Source: an uncultured Clostridia bacterium (GTDB lineage: Bacteria; Bacillota; Clostridia; Oscillospirales; Ruminococcaceae). From it: a stretch of 54,064 nucleotides of DNA. Below are positions 6,851 to 14,501 of the stretch, one piece after another. The stretch lies in contig CAMNNQ010000178.1 of the NCBI GenBank assembly GCA_946545645.1, forward strand, positions 1 to 54,064. The letters are read 5' to 3'. The notes beneath the pieces are model-generated. The model did not search any database, was not told where the DNA came from, and was given only the letters and a program-made list of their open reading frames with translations. Each line of letters begins with the position of its first letter. The first letter of the stretch is position 1. The position numbers were made by a program, and so were the translations under genes.

Positions 6851-9416
6851 GTTCAGGATAGAGATACCGGAGTTCTGTTTAGTCGCTCTTGTAGGCGCTA
6901 CCAGCTCGGGAAAATCCACCTTTGCACACAAGTATTTTAAACCGACAGAGATACTCTCCTCCGACTTCTTCAGAGGTATGGTATCCGATAACGAGAACGA
7001 TCAGACCGTTTCGGCAGAGGCCTTTGATCTGCTTTACTATGCAGCAAACAAGCGCCTAGACAATATGAAGCTGACGGTCATTGATGCAACGAACATTCAG
7101 AAAATCGCCAGAGAAAAGATCTTGCAGACTGCAAAAGTACAGAACGTCCACACAGCAGCGATAGTCTTAGATCTCCCGGAAGAGATATTGCAGGAGCGCA
7201 ACAAAGCCCGTCCCGACAGAGATCTGCCTAAGCGGGTCGTCCGTCAGCACTGCATAGATGTGAAGCGGAGTATAAGGAACTTAAAGCGCGAAGGCTTCCG
7301 CTTTGTGTATGTCATCAACTCCCTTGAACAGCTGGAAAACTGCGAGATCGTCCGCACAAAACTTTGGAACAACAAGCGCGATGAGCACGGTCCCTTCGAT
7401 ATCATCGGAGATATCCACGGTTGCTGTGATGAGCTTGAAAAGCTGCTTGATAAGCTGGGATATGTCAGGTCTGACGGTGTCTATTCTCACCCGGAGGGCA
7501 GAAAAGCCGCTTTCCTCGGTGACTTCTGCGACAGGGGCGACAGAAACGCCGATGTGCTGCGCATCGTTATGGATATGGTGAAATCGGGAAATGCTATCGC
7601 CGTACCCGGAAACCACGATGTCAAACTGCTGAAATACTTAAACGGCAAGAAGCTGAACACGACTCACGGCCTTGACAAAACTATCGCAGAGCTCGATGCA
7701 AAGGGTGACGATTTCAAGGCTGAGGTGCGTGCTTTCATTGACGGGCTTATCAGCCACTACGTCCTCGATGACGGCAGGCTCGTTATCGCTCACGCGGGTG
7801 TCAAGCAGGAGTTCATCGGGCGAGGCTCGGCTGCTGTGCGGGAGTTCTGTCTTTACGGCGAGCGCACAGGCGAGTTCGACGAGTACGGTCTGCCGGTGCG
7901 CCTCGACTGGGCAAGCGATTACCGCGGGCAGGCAACGGTGGTCTTCGGACATATCGCCGGGCGCGAAGTCAAGCAGGTCAATAATACCTTCTGCATCGAC
8001 ACAGGCTGCGTTTTCGGCGGAAAGCTCACAGCTATGCGCTGGCCGGAAAACGAGTTCGTTTCCGTTGATGCCGAGAGGCAGTATTACGAGCCCGTGAAGC
8101 CGCTCGATGCGCCCGCAGATACAGAAATAGGAGATATGCTCACGATCGGAGACTTCAACAAAAAGCTGCACATTGAGACAGAGCTTATGCCCGCCATCGA
8201 CATTCACGAGAACAATTTGGCTGCTGCGCTGGAGATAATGTCCCGCTTCGCTGCTGACCCTCATTGGCTGATCTATCTCCCGCCGACGATGTCGCCTTGT
8301 GAGACGAGTGCGCTTGATGACTATCTTGAACACCCATTACAGGCCTTTGAGTATTACCGCAGCCACGGCATCAAAAAGGTGGTCTGCGAAAAGAAGCACA
8401 TGGGCTCCCGCGCTGTGATCGTGCTGTGCAGAAATGCCGATGTTGCTGCACAGCGCTTCGGTGTGACCGACGGCACACGCGGCATAATCTACACCCGAAC
8501 AGGTAGACGTTTCTTTGACAATGCCGATACCGAGACCGCTCTGCTCAACAGGCTCGACACGCAGCTAACAAGTACAAATTTCTGGACTGGTTTCAATACA
8601 GACTGGGTATGCCTCGATACCGAGCTTATGCCCTGGTCGGAGAAAGCGCAGGGGCTTATCCGTTCCCAGTATGCACCCACAGGCTATGCGGGAACGGACG
8701 GCCTCTCCGCTGCTGTGGAGGCTCTGAAAAAGGCAGCCGCACGGAAAAACATCGCCTTTGAAGTGGACAGCTCCACCTCCGGGCAGAATGTTGACATCCC
8801 GGAACTGCTTGAAAAATACACCGCCCGTCTTGACGGGATGGAGCGTTACCGTGATGCCTACCGCGAGTACTGCTGGACGGTAAAAAGCATCGAGGATTTC
8901 CGCATAGCACCCTTTCATATCCTCGCATCCGAGGGCTCTGTTTACGGTGACAGGACTCACGAATGGCACATGGAAAACATCCGCAGATACATCACAGGCA
9001 GCGATCCCGTCTTTATGGAAACGCCCTACATCACCGTTGACACCGAGGATGAATCAAGCATCAGCGCGGGTGTGCAGTGGTGGCTCGATCTTACGGCAAG
9101 CGGCGGCGAGGGAATGGTGGTCAAGCCGGAGACCTACATCGCCAAGCAGGGCTTTAAGCTCTTACAGCCCGCTGTCAAGTGTAGAGGGCGCGAATATCTT
9201 CGTATAATCTACGGCGCAGAGTATCTTGAACCTGACCACTTGAAGCGTCTGAAAAAGCGTTCCCTCAACCGAAAGAGAACGCTTGCGCTCAAGGAATTCT
9301 CCCTCGGCATGGAGTCGCTGATCCGCTTCGTAAAGCACGAGCCGCTCTACCGCGTACACGAGTGCGCCTTCGGAGTTCTTGCCTTTGAGAGCGAGCCTGT
9401 TGACCCGAGATTATAG
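6843..9416 (+). CDS. pnkp: Pnkp, polynucleotide kinase-phosphatase-ligase of RNA repair
   Basis: This is a three-domain RNA-repair enzyme of 857 residues (the Clostridium thermocellum enzyme is about 870). The 5'-OH kinase has the P-loop GATSSGKST (18-26). The 2',3'-phosphatase is a binuclear metallophosphoesterase with D190-I-H192-G, GDFCDRG (226-232) and GN257-H258-D259. The C-terminal adenylyltransferase/ligase-like domain has the motif I lysine K518 in K-H-M-G-S-R, and downstream GGEGMVVKP, which fits motifs IV/V. Together with Hen1 it converts a 2',3'-cyclic-phosphate/5'-OH break into a sealed, 2'-O-methylated junction; the ligase needs the Hen1 N-domain. Translation is coupled to hen1 through the 8-nt overlap. 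All key residues are present, so the gene looks intact. Confidence 0.95.
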   Translation: MDKFRIEIPEFCLVALVGATSSGKSTFAHKYFKPTEILSSDFFRGMVSDNENDQTVSAEAFDLLYYAANKRLDNMKLTVIDATNIQKIAREKILQTAKVQNVHTAAIVLDLPEEILQERNKARPDRDLPKRVVRQHCIDVKRSIRNLKREGFRFVYVINSLEQLENCEIVRTKLWNNKRDEHGPFDIIGDIHGCCDELEKLLDKLGYVRSDGVYSHPEGRKAAFLGDFCDRGDRNADVLRIVMDMVKSGNAIAVPGNHDVKLLKYLNGKKLNTTHGLDKTIAELDAKGDDFKAEVRAFIDGLISHYVLDDGRLVIAHAGVKQEFIGRGSAAVREFCLYGERTGEFDEYGLPVRLDWASDYRGQATVVFGHIAGREVKQVNNTFCIDTGCVFGGKLTAMRWPENEFVSVDAERQYYEPVKPLDAPADTEIGDMLTIGDFNKKLHIETELMPAIDIHENNLAAALEIMSRFAADPHWLIYLPPTMSPCETSALDDYLEHPLQAFEYYRSHGIKKVVCEKKHMGSRAVIVLCRNADVAAQRFGVTDGTRGIIYTRTGRRFFDNADTETALLNRLDTQLTSTNFWTGFNTDWVCLDTELMPWSEKAQGLIRSQYAPTGYAGTDGLSAAVEALKKAAARKNIAFEVDSSTSGQNVDIPELLEKYTARLDGMERYRDAYREYCWTVKSIEDFRIAPFHILASEGSVYGDRTHEWHMENIRRYITGSDPVFMETPYITVDTEDESSISAGVQWWLDLTASGGEGMVVKPETYIAKQGFKLLQPAVKCRGREYLRIIYGAEYLEPDHLKRLKKRSLNRKRTLALKEFSLGMESLIRFVKHEPLYRVHECAFGVLAFESEPVDPRL

Positions 9417-9421
9417 ATCGA

Positions 9422-9447
9422 AGCCGTCCTTCGGGGCGGCTTTTTCT
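9422..9447 (+). terminator. Rho-independent terminator after pnkp
   Basis: Stem AGCCGTCC (9422-9429) with GGGCGGCT (9434-9441), one G-T pair, tetraloop TTCG, followed by TTTTC. Confidence 0.85.
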
Positions 9448-9452
9448 TGCCC

Positions 9453-9481
9453 AAAATATTGCGCAGGCGGTGTGTTACAAT
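9453..9481 (+). promoter_or_regulatory. Promoter of the LRR gene with a shared AAAATATTGCGC site
   Basis: The 12-mer AAAATATTGCGC (9453-9464) lies directly upstream of an extended -10, TGT-TACAAT (TG at 9473-9474, TACAAT 9476-9481), covering the -35 position. This is the third copy of the 12-mer. Unlike the other two it is a half-site without a symmetric partner. Confidence 0.55.
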
Positions 9482-9520
9482 AATATCACAGGGAAGGTTC
9501 GAGACATCAAGGAGGGCAAT

Positions 9521-10171
9521 ATGAACTACAACGAATACAAAAACATTATCCGCGCAACGCCGGAGACCAGGGGGCTTGGATATGAGATCGTCTTTATGTG
9601 GCTGAATCCCGGCCGACTGCCGATAGGTGTTATTTCGCTGAACGGCTGCACCGATAAGATCATCAGAGTGCCGGTGGAGGAGGTCAATCCTCACAGCGAC
9701 GGCAAAAACATAGTGCCGGTCATCGGAGTGGCGCAGGAGACTTTTGCAGGGAACACCAGTGTCACGGACATAATACTCCCCTCAGGCATCCAGAAAATCG
9801 GCAGAGCGGCTTTCTCCGGCTGCACAGCGCTTGAAAGGATAACTATCCCCAAGGCTGTCAAGGTGATCGGCGCGGACACCTTCAAAGACTGTATCAGCCT
9901 GCGCGACATCTACTATGAGGGCACGCCGGAGGAATGGAACAGGATAGAGGTCATCGGTGACAAACGCGAGGTGGAATTCGGCGGACTTGTTCCCGGCTCA
10001 CCGGTGCAGGAGATCGTCTCGGAGCGGCTTATCCGCTCTCCCGGTAACGCAGCGCTGAAGCTGGCAAACATACATTTCAGGTGCGAACTGCCGAATGCGA
10101 AAAACGCAAAACATTTTTTTGTAAGGATGGGACACAAGGATATGACCAAACTCTTTGAGCGGAAGCTCTGA
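9521..10171 (+). CDS. BspA-type leucine-rich repeat protein (216 aa)
   Basis: The central region holds the BspA/LRR_5 pattern: VAQETFAGNTSVTDIILPSG, then KIGRAAFSGCTALERITIPK, then VIGADTFKDCISLRDIYYEG, the usual A-F-x-(G/D)-C-x-x-L-x-x-I-x-I-P repeat. The repeats are flanked by an N-terminal region of about 65 residues and a C-terminal region (T-P-E-E-W-N-R-I-E-V, then a basic tail). There is no signal peptide or wall anchor, so it is cytoplasmic, unlike classical BspA. A cytoplasmic LRR protein in the same putative regulon as a WYL-LRR protein suggests a sensor or adaptor role. ATG 9521 follows AAGGAGG, and the gene has its own promoter. Confidence 0.75.
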   Translation: MNYNEYKNIIRATPETRGLGYEIVFMWLNPGRLPIGVISLNGCTDKIIRVPVEEVNPHSDGKNIVPVIGVAQETFAGNTSVTDIILPSGIQKIGRAAFSGCTALERITIPKAVKVIGADTFKDCISLRDIYYEGTPEEWNRIEVIGDKREVEFGGLVPGSPVQEIVSERLIRSPGNAALKLANIHFRCELPNAKNAKHFFVRMGHKDMTKLFERKL

Positions 10172-10195
10172 GCCTGCGCAGAAATCTGCGCAGCC
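10172..10195. repeat. CTGCGCAG inverted repeat between LRR and SLOG genes
   Basis: Two copies of the palindrome CTGCGCAG (10174-10181 and 10186-10193) are separated by AAAT and can form a hairpin. The TGCGCA core resembles the arms of the 174-195 operator, so this may be a variant regulatory site. No U-run follows, so it is not a terminator. Confidence 0.4.
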
Positions 10196-10228
10196 GGTAT
10201 GGTTTCATAGGATATAGGAGATGATAAT

Positions 10229-10840
10229 ATGAAAAGCACAGTTAAGGTCGCTGGCTCTGATGAGGTCGTAAAAAGCTGTAAAAAGCTGTGCGGGATATAT
10301 CACAAGGTGCTCGAGGAACTCGCAGACGGTGACGTGATCCGTGAAAAGGAAACAGAAAGATCGGCTTGCTTCACAGGTCACAGAGACTTGTCAGAGAGCG
10401 AAAGATCGCTGTCGGAAAGGCTTTATGCCCTGCTTGAAAAGCTCGTTATCGAGGATGGGATAACCGATTTCTATGCGGGCGGTGCGGTAGGGTTTGACAC
10501 CGTTGCGGAGAAATGCGTTCTGCGTCTGCGGGAGAAATATCCGCAGGTGAAGCTGCACCTTGTCCTGCCCTGCTCAAATGAAGAACAGACCAAAAACTGG
10601 ACTGCAAATCAGAAATACGAATTCCGTCTGATACTCACCCGCGCCGACAGCGTGGAATACACGTCAACGCATCAGTTCCGCGGATGTATGGGTGTGCGCA
10701 ACGCAAGGCTCGTCGTACACGCGACGGAATACTGCATCTGTTATCACGACCCGACACGCAAAAGCGGCACCTCTCAGACGATCGGCTTCGCAGAAAAGAA
10801 AGGCCTTAAAGTGATAAATCTGTTCAAGGGAGAAGATTAA
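10229..10840 (+). CDS. SLOG-family protein, YpsA/DUF1273-like (203 aa)
   Basis: After about 45 polar residues the protein has ACFTGHRDL, the typical YpsA/DUF1273 first strand and loop. Then come FYAGGAVGFDTVAEKCVLRL (G-G-A-x-G-x-D loop) and the strand KLHLVLPC. The C-terminal half has R-N-A-R-L-V-V-H-A-T and a K-S-G-T-x-Q-T-I loop that matches the SLOG phosphate-binding end. DUF1273 proteins are predicted nucleotide-ligand binders; the 45-residue N-terminal extension is not part of the domain. The ribosome site TAGGAGA precedes ATG 10229. The next gene starts one base after the stop codon, so they are in one operon. It is the third SLOG gene in the island and is only distantly similar to the other two. 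Confidence 0.85.
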   Translation: MKSTVKVAGSDEVVKSCKKLCGIYHKVLEELADGDVIREKETERSACFTGHRDLSESERSLSERLYALLEKLVIEDGITDFYAGGAVGFDTVAEKCVLRLREKYPQVKLHLVLPCSNEEQTKNWTANQKYEFRLILTRADSVEYTSTHQFRGCMGVRNARLVVHATEYCICYHDPTRKSGTSQTIGFAEKKGLKVINLFKGED

Positions 10841-10841
10841 A

Positions 10842-11906
10842 ATGGACATTTACAGCTATCTGAATTCAAAGAGCGTTGCGGACTATTGCCGCAGCCTCGG
10901 ATATAAATTCAATGCTTACGAATCAGCTTTTATCATTAACGACTGCCGCAGCATCAGCCTTGAAGAAAAGCACCGTCTTATCGAGGAGATAATGCGCACC
11001 ATGCCCGATGAGCATCCGGGGCAGCTCAAGCGCAACGATCTCTCTGACAGCTTTTTTGAGAACGCCGCCGCGCTTATCGAAGCGGAGCGCGGGATGCTTG
11101 CAAGGCTCCGTGAGGGGCAGGGTCTTGTGTTCAGCTACAAATACCGTTCCGACCGCTTTGATGACAGCATAGAGAGCAGGCAGCTTTATTCCACATTTGA
11201 CAAGGCGCTGGAGGCTGTCAGAGCCGAAAACGAAGACCGCGAAGGCCGGGAAAAGCTGCGCTTTGAGATAGTCGCCCGACAGCCCGATTCGGAGTTTGAG
11301 ATCACTGCCGATCTGACGAATAATTATGAGGTGTGTCAGCTTGAGTATCCCGATGACACTATGCTCAGTATGCTGTATGAGCTTGTGTGGGTGTATATCC
11401 CCGTACCGTTCAAGGACGGCGATCTGCTTTGCCCTTGCACTTGGGATTACAATTATCAAGGCCCTATGGTGCTGAACTGCCTCTGCTATGAGGGCAAGGA
11501 CGAGTCGTGGATTGAAAAGTACAGAACACGCTGCGATGCTTCTGATATGACCGCCTACGGCTACTGGCTCGGCGAGGACGGCTATCTCTATGACGAGTGC
11601 GTCCACGATTACCATAATCTTGAATACTTCACAGGCGAGCTGTGTACTCGCGCTCCGCATACACACATATATACCGACTACCGTTTGCTGAAAGCAGTCA
11701 GCGCTTCGATGAAGGGCGAGATACCCACACATATGCTTCTTGTGGCAAGCGACTCGATACGCAGGGAAAGGGATTACAGGCGTTCCTTCCCCGGTTGGGA
11801 TTATACCGATGAGGCATACAAAAATGCAGGGATAGAGGATATCCTTGCAAAACGCAGACTATGGGAAAAGTATGACTATGAAAGATACAACAAGGACGAC
11901 AAATAG
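10842..11906 (+). CDS. Hypothetical protein, paralogue of the 4053-5093 product (354 aa)
   Basis: It shares architecture and several short motifs with the 346-residue product of 4053-5093: N-terminal I-Y-S-Y-L-N-S-K-S-V, G-Y-K-F-N, E-E-I-M-R-T-M-P, and the central W-V-Y-I-P-V-P-F-K-D-G-D. The similarity is spread over the full length. The second half is rich in Tyr, Asp and Trp. No known enzyme motif, signal peptide or membrane helix is seen. It starts one base after the SLOG gene and is followed 9 nt later by the next gene, so it is part of a SLOG operon. A matching gene lies upstream of Hen1. Function unknown. Confidence 0.75.
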   Translation: MDIYSYLNSKSVADYCRSLGYKFNAYESAFIINDCRSISLEEKHRLIEEIMRTMPDEHPGQLKRNDLSDSFFENAAALIEAERGMLARLREGQGLVFSYKYRSDRFDDSIESRQLYSTFDKALEAVRAENEDREGREKLRFEIVARQPDSEFEITADLTNNYEVCQLEYPDDTMLSMLYELVWVYIPVPFKDGDLLCPCTWDYNYQGPMVLNCLCYEGKDESWIEKYRTRCDASDMTAYGYWLGEDGYLYDECVHDYHNLEYFTGELCTRAPHTHIYTDYRLLKAVSASMKGEIPTHMLLVASDSIRRERDYRRSFPGWDYTDEAYKNAGIEDILAKRRLWEKYDYERYNKDDK

Positions 11907-11915
11907 GGAGATACT

Positions 11916-12635
11916 ATGGAACTAAACGACAACGGAAAGGGTATCAGCGGCATAGCACATAAAGCCGATTATTCAGGATCACACGATGAAAAAGCCGAGC
12001 GATTTGCAAAGGCTTTTTCGGAGTTTTTGGGGAGTATTATTGACGATGCGGGAATAACCGAAGAGGAATGGAAAGAGGCTTTTGAAGGGTATGATCCCGA
12101 GATTTCTGAAATGTTTGCAGATGATATATCGGTTATTCTGAACAGCCTCATTGACGGAGCGAATGTATCGGAAAATGATCACACTCCGAAACATCGTCTG
12201 AGAGATCATTTTGAAGATCATTGCCTTGCAAAAAGCCGAAGCAAGGTCTCTGTGCGCGAAAGGATATATTATGATTTTAAGGACAACAGCCAGTATGTCG
12301 AGTATGACAGACAGATATCAAAACAGACAGAAGAGTCCGAAAATATGATAGGCTCGTTATTTGATTATGAAGACATATTACCCGCACTGGAAAGACTGTT
12401 TGAGGGCGATTCTGCGTTGATATTCTGCAACAGCTGTGTGCTGCAGAGAAACGGTCAGATGGTAAACCTGTCGCTGGTATCTTTTGCAGACAGCCTGACC
12501 CGAAACTATAAGGCCGGAAGAACAATAACCGTGTGTATCAAAAACGCTAAAGGGAAAACAATCGTGCTGTATCCTGTTGATGCTTTGCTTTTGAAGGAGG
12601 AGCTCGGTTTGCTGATAGAGAAATACAAGAAATGA
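11916..12635 (+). CDS. Hypothetical acidic protein (239 aa)
   Basis: I do not recognise the family. The first 100 residues are strongly acidic and helical (E-E-E-W-K-E-A-F-E-G, D-P-E-I-S-E-M-F-A-D-D). The second half looks like an alpha/beta domain with A-L-I-F-C-N-S-C-V-L and T-I-V-L-Y-P-V-D-A-L-L-L-K-E-E-L. There is no signal peptide. The ribosome site is AGGGAGA. It is the last intact gene of the SLOG operon, before the truncated WYL gene and recombinase remnant. A+T content seems somewhat higher than in the flanking core genes. Confidence 0.65.
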   Translation: MELNDNGKGISGIAHKADYSGSHDEKAERFAKAFSEFLGSIIDDAGITEEEWKEAFEGYDPEISEMFADDISVILNSLIDGANVSENDHTPKHRLRDHFEDHCLAKSRSKVSVRERIYYDFKDNSQYVEYDRQISKQTEESENMIGSLFDYEDILPALERLFEGDSALIFCNSCVLQRNGQMVNLSLVSFADSLTRNYKAGRTITVCIKNAKGKTIVLYPVDALLLKEELGLLIEKYKK

Positions 12636-12672
12636 TCACAACGAGACAAAAACGTATGCTGTGAATTTCATC

Positions 12673-12709
12673 AGGTGCAGTTTTAAATCACCTCAAGATA
12701 TGCTATAAT
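12673..12709 (+). promoter_or_regulatory. Promoter of the truncated WYL gene with AGGTG/CACCT dyad
   Basis: An extended -10, TGC-TATAAT (TATAAT 12704-12709), has no good -35. Over the -35 position lies a dyad, AGGTG (12673-12677) and CACCT (12689-12693), possibly the operator of the regulator whose gene starts at 12747. Confidence 0.5.
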
Positions 12710-12746
12710 TGAAAAAACAGTTCTATTATTAATCTGGAGGTGCTTT

Positions 12747-12974
12747 ATGCCTGAAACCACCCATAAGAAACTGCGTGTCGTAAAGCTGCTTGAAATATTA
12801 CAGCAGGACTCCGACTCGGAGCATCCTGTCGGGACAAATACTCTCTGCGAAAAGCTCACCGCTGCAGGGATACTGACCGACCGCAGGACCATCGTCAAAG
12901 ATATAGATATCCTTAATGAGCAGGGCTATGAGATAATGCAGACAAAGATAAGTATGTGTGGATCAGAAAACTAA
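12747..12974 (+). pseudogene. Truncated WYL-family regulator (HTH domain only)
   Basis: The frame starts with a good ribosome site (CTGGAGGT) and encodes about 65 residues of a winged helix typical of clostridial WYL regulators: K-K-L-R-V-V-K-L-L-E-I-L, then DSEHPVGTNTLCEKL, then GILTDRRTIVKDIDILNEQGYEI. At about 12945 the similarity stops and the frame ends after eight unrelated residues (I-S-M-C-G-S-E-N). Full-length family members run to about 300 residues with WYL and WCX domains, which are missing. The downstream sequence belongs to a serine recombinase, so the gene was broken by insertion and later deletion. The HTH fragment may still be expressed. Confidence 0.8.
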
Positions 12975-13830
12975 GATGCAGCTGCGGATGCCACTTTGTA
13001 AGATATAAGTGGAGAACCAACAAAGGAGGAACAGAGATTTACGGCTATACCTGTGAAAATCAGAAAAGAGTTGCAGATGTAAAGTTTCTTCAGAAACACG
13101 GTATTGATACATCCGGTTACTGTAATGTCAAATCGATCTGTGAGTGGAAGCTAAAAATGATGGCTGATAAGATTATCAGCGAGCTGTTGAATGATAAGGA
13201 TGATGTAATCACAGAGACAATACGGCTGATAAATAAATGTGTTAAGGAAATGCCGCAGAGGGAGGAAGAAGATAAATCGGAAGAAAACAAGAATAAGATA
13301 ATAGCTTTGAAGAATAAGAAAAACGTATTGCTCACATATCTTCTTGACGGAACAATAACAAAAGAGGCATTCAATATTAAATCAGTTGAGTTAGATGAAG
13401 AGATTAAAAAGCTTGAAGAAATGCCAAAGTATCAACAGCCTAAAAAGAGATTCCGAATATAGTAAATATTCAAGAAATAAAGGATTATCTTGAAAGAATC
13501 CTTACATTTTCTGAAAATGGTGTATCAGAGGAACTTATAGATGCCTTTGTAGTAAAAATCGTACCCACCGATGACGGTTCATTCAACTGGGTAATAAGGC
13601 TCAGCGATGACAAAGGCGTAATGATCCCGTGTGTTGTGTCTGGAAGAAAAGGAAAGGCCACATTGGAGATCGGCGACAGGATAAACTGTCTCATTACATA
13701 TTGCAAAGCACTTACAATACGCGAAATTGCGCTATCTGAAGAAAAAAACGCTCTGCGTTGTTGTCTGCACCACAGGCTGCTATCGCAGAATCCAAGTAAT
13801 ATCATCCATGGCAGCTGCCGTATGATATGA
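12947..13830 (+). pseudogene. Remnant of a large serine recombinase (C-terminal part, frameshifted)
   Basis: The frame joining at about 12947 gives a recombinase zinc-ribbon region (R-K-L-R-C-S-C-G-C-H-F, later Y-T-C-E-N) and then a long charged coiled coil (about 13190-13440), as in large serine integrases. The frame stops at 13460-13462. A one-base shift to the next frame continues the expected end: I-Q-E-I-K-D-Y-L-E-R-I-L, then G-V-S-E-E-L-I-D-A-F-V-V-K-I-V-P, ending at 13830. The catalytic serine domain and the recombinase domain are missing. This is a dead tail of an integrase, marking an old mobile element at the right side of the island. Confidence 0.85.
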
Positions 13831-13847
13831 AGATCGACCAATAACAG

Positions 13848-13880
13848 ACCCGGTGCCTGGGGACAGGCACCGGGTTTTTG
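13848..13880 (+). terminator. Strong Rho-independent terminator
   Basis: Stem ACCCGGTGCCT (13848-13858) with AGGCACCGGGT (13865-13875), 6-nt loop, followed by TTTTT. It separates the accessory island from the core genes. Confidence 0.9.
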
Positions 13881-13979
13881 TGTGCTGTTTGCGGGCTGTG
13901 CTTTCACCTGCTCCGGGCAAAGATCCGGTATTGCCTTTTCGTTTCCGCCGGGCAGAAGGTCATATTTGCTCTGCCATAC

Positions 13980-14008
13980 TTGAAAGGCTATGCAGAATGT
14001 GGTATAAT
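13980..14008 (+). promoter_or_regulatory. Promoter of 14066-14455
   Basis: TTGAAA (13980-13985), 17-bp spacer, extended TGG-TATAAT (TATAAT 14003-14008). The leader contains a 13-codon reading frame (ATG 14031, stop 14070-14072) that overlaps the ATG at 14066 and could couple translation. Confidence 0.8.
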
Positions 14009-14065
14009 AGAAACCGAGGGGATATCTGTAATGGACCTCGGCTTAAACAAAAAAGGGGTAGAAAA

Positions 14066-14455
14066 ATGGTAGGAAAACTTATCGCAGCATTTGGTATCGC
14101 GGCTTTGTCCGCACTGGCGGCAAGGTCATATTCGGAGGAGAAGCGAAGGAAAGAGTCGCCTTTTTCTTTCCCGGATGGGCTGACAGAGGATGACTTCCGG
14201 CAGATAGTGGAAGATGCCGCTAAGCGGATCAGGAAAAGATATCTTAAAGTCAGGGTGGAGGGCTCTCTGGTCAGCGGCTCCTTCGATTCTCAATCCGGGC
14301 TGAACACCTACAGCTTTTCCATAGATTTCAATGACTACGGAAAGCTGACAGGCAAATATTGGCTGAGATCGGATAACGCCGATTCCGCTATCCCGGTGAA
14401 ACTGGCGTCAACTGTCAGGGAAGAGATAGAGGCAAGGCTCAATACTGCGGGCTGA
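14066..14455 (+). CDS. Hypothetical protein with N-terminal membrane segment (129 aa)
   Basis: I do not recognise the family. Residues 3-20 (K-L-I-A-A-F-G-I-A-A-L-S-A-L-A-A) form a hydrophobic segment that could be a membrane anchor or an uncleaved signal; no lipobox is seen. A basic linker follows (EEKRRKE) and then an alpha/beta region of about 100 residues with K-V-R-V-E-G-S-L-V-S-G and Y-S-F-S-I-D-F-N-D-Y-G. GGGG at 14055-14058 serves as ribosome site, and the gene has a strong promoter of its own. The SIMPL gene follows after 46 nt and is probably co-transcribed. Confidence 0.75.
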   Translation: MVGKLIAAFGIAALSALAARSYSEEKRRKESPFSFPDGLTEDDFRQIVEDAAKRIRKRYLKVRVEGSLVSGSFDSQSGLNTYSFSIDFNDYGKLTGKYWLRSDNADSAIPVKLASTVREEIEARLNTAG

Positions 14456-14501
14456 GCCTGCACCTCAGGATCGCATCAACGGAAACAAGGAGGTATGTGA
14501 G

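Noticed and set aside
13720-13736. Another ATTGCGCTAT match to the island operator
   Set aside because: It lies inside the recombinase remnant, away from any promoter, and lacks the AAAAT part of the 12-mer.
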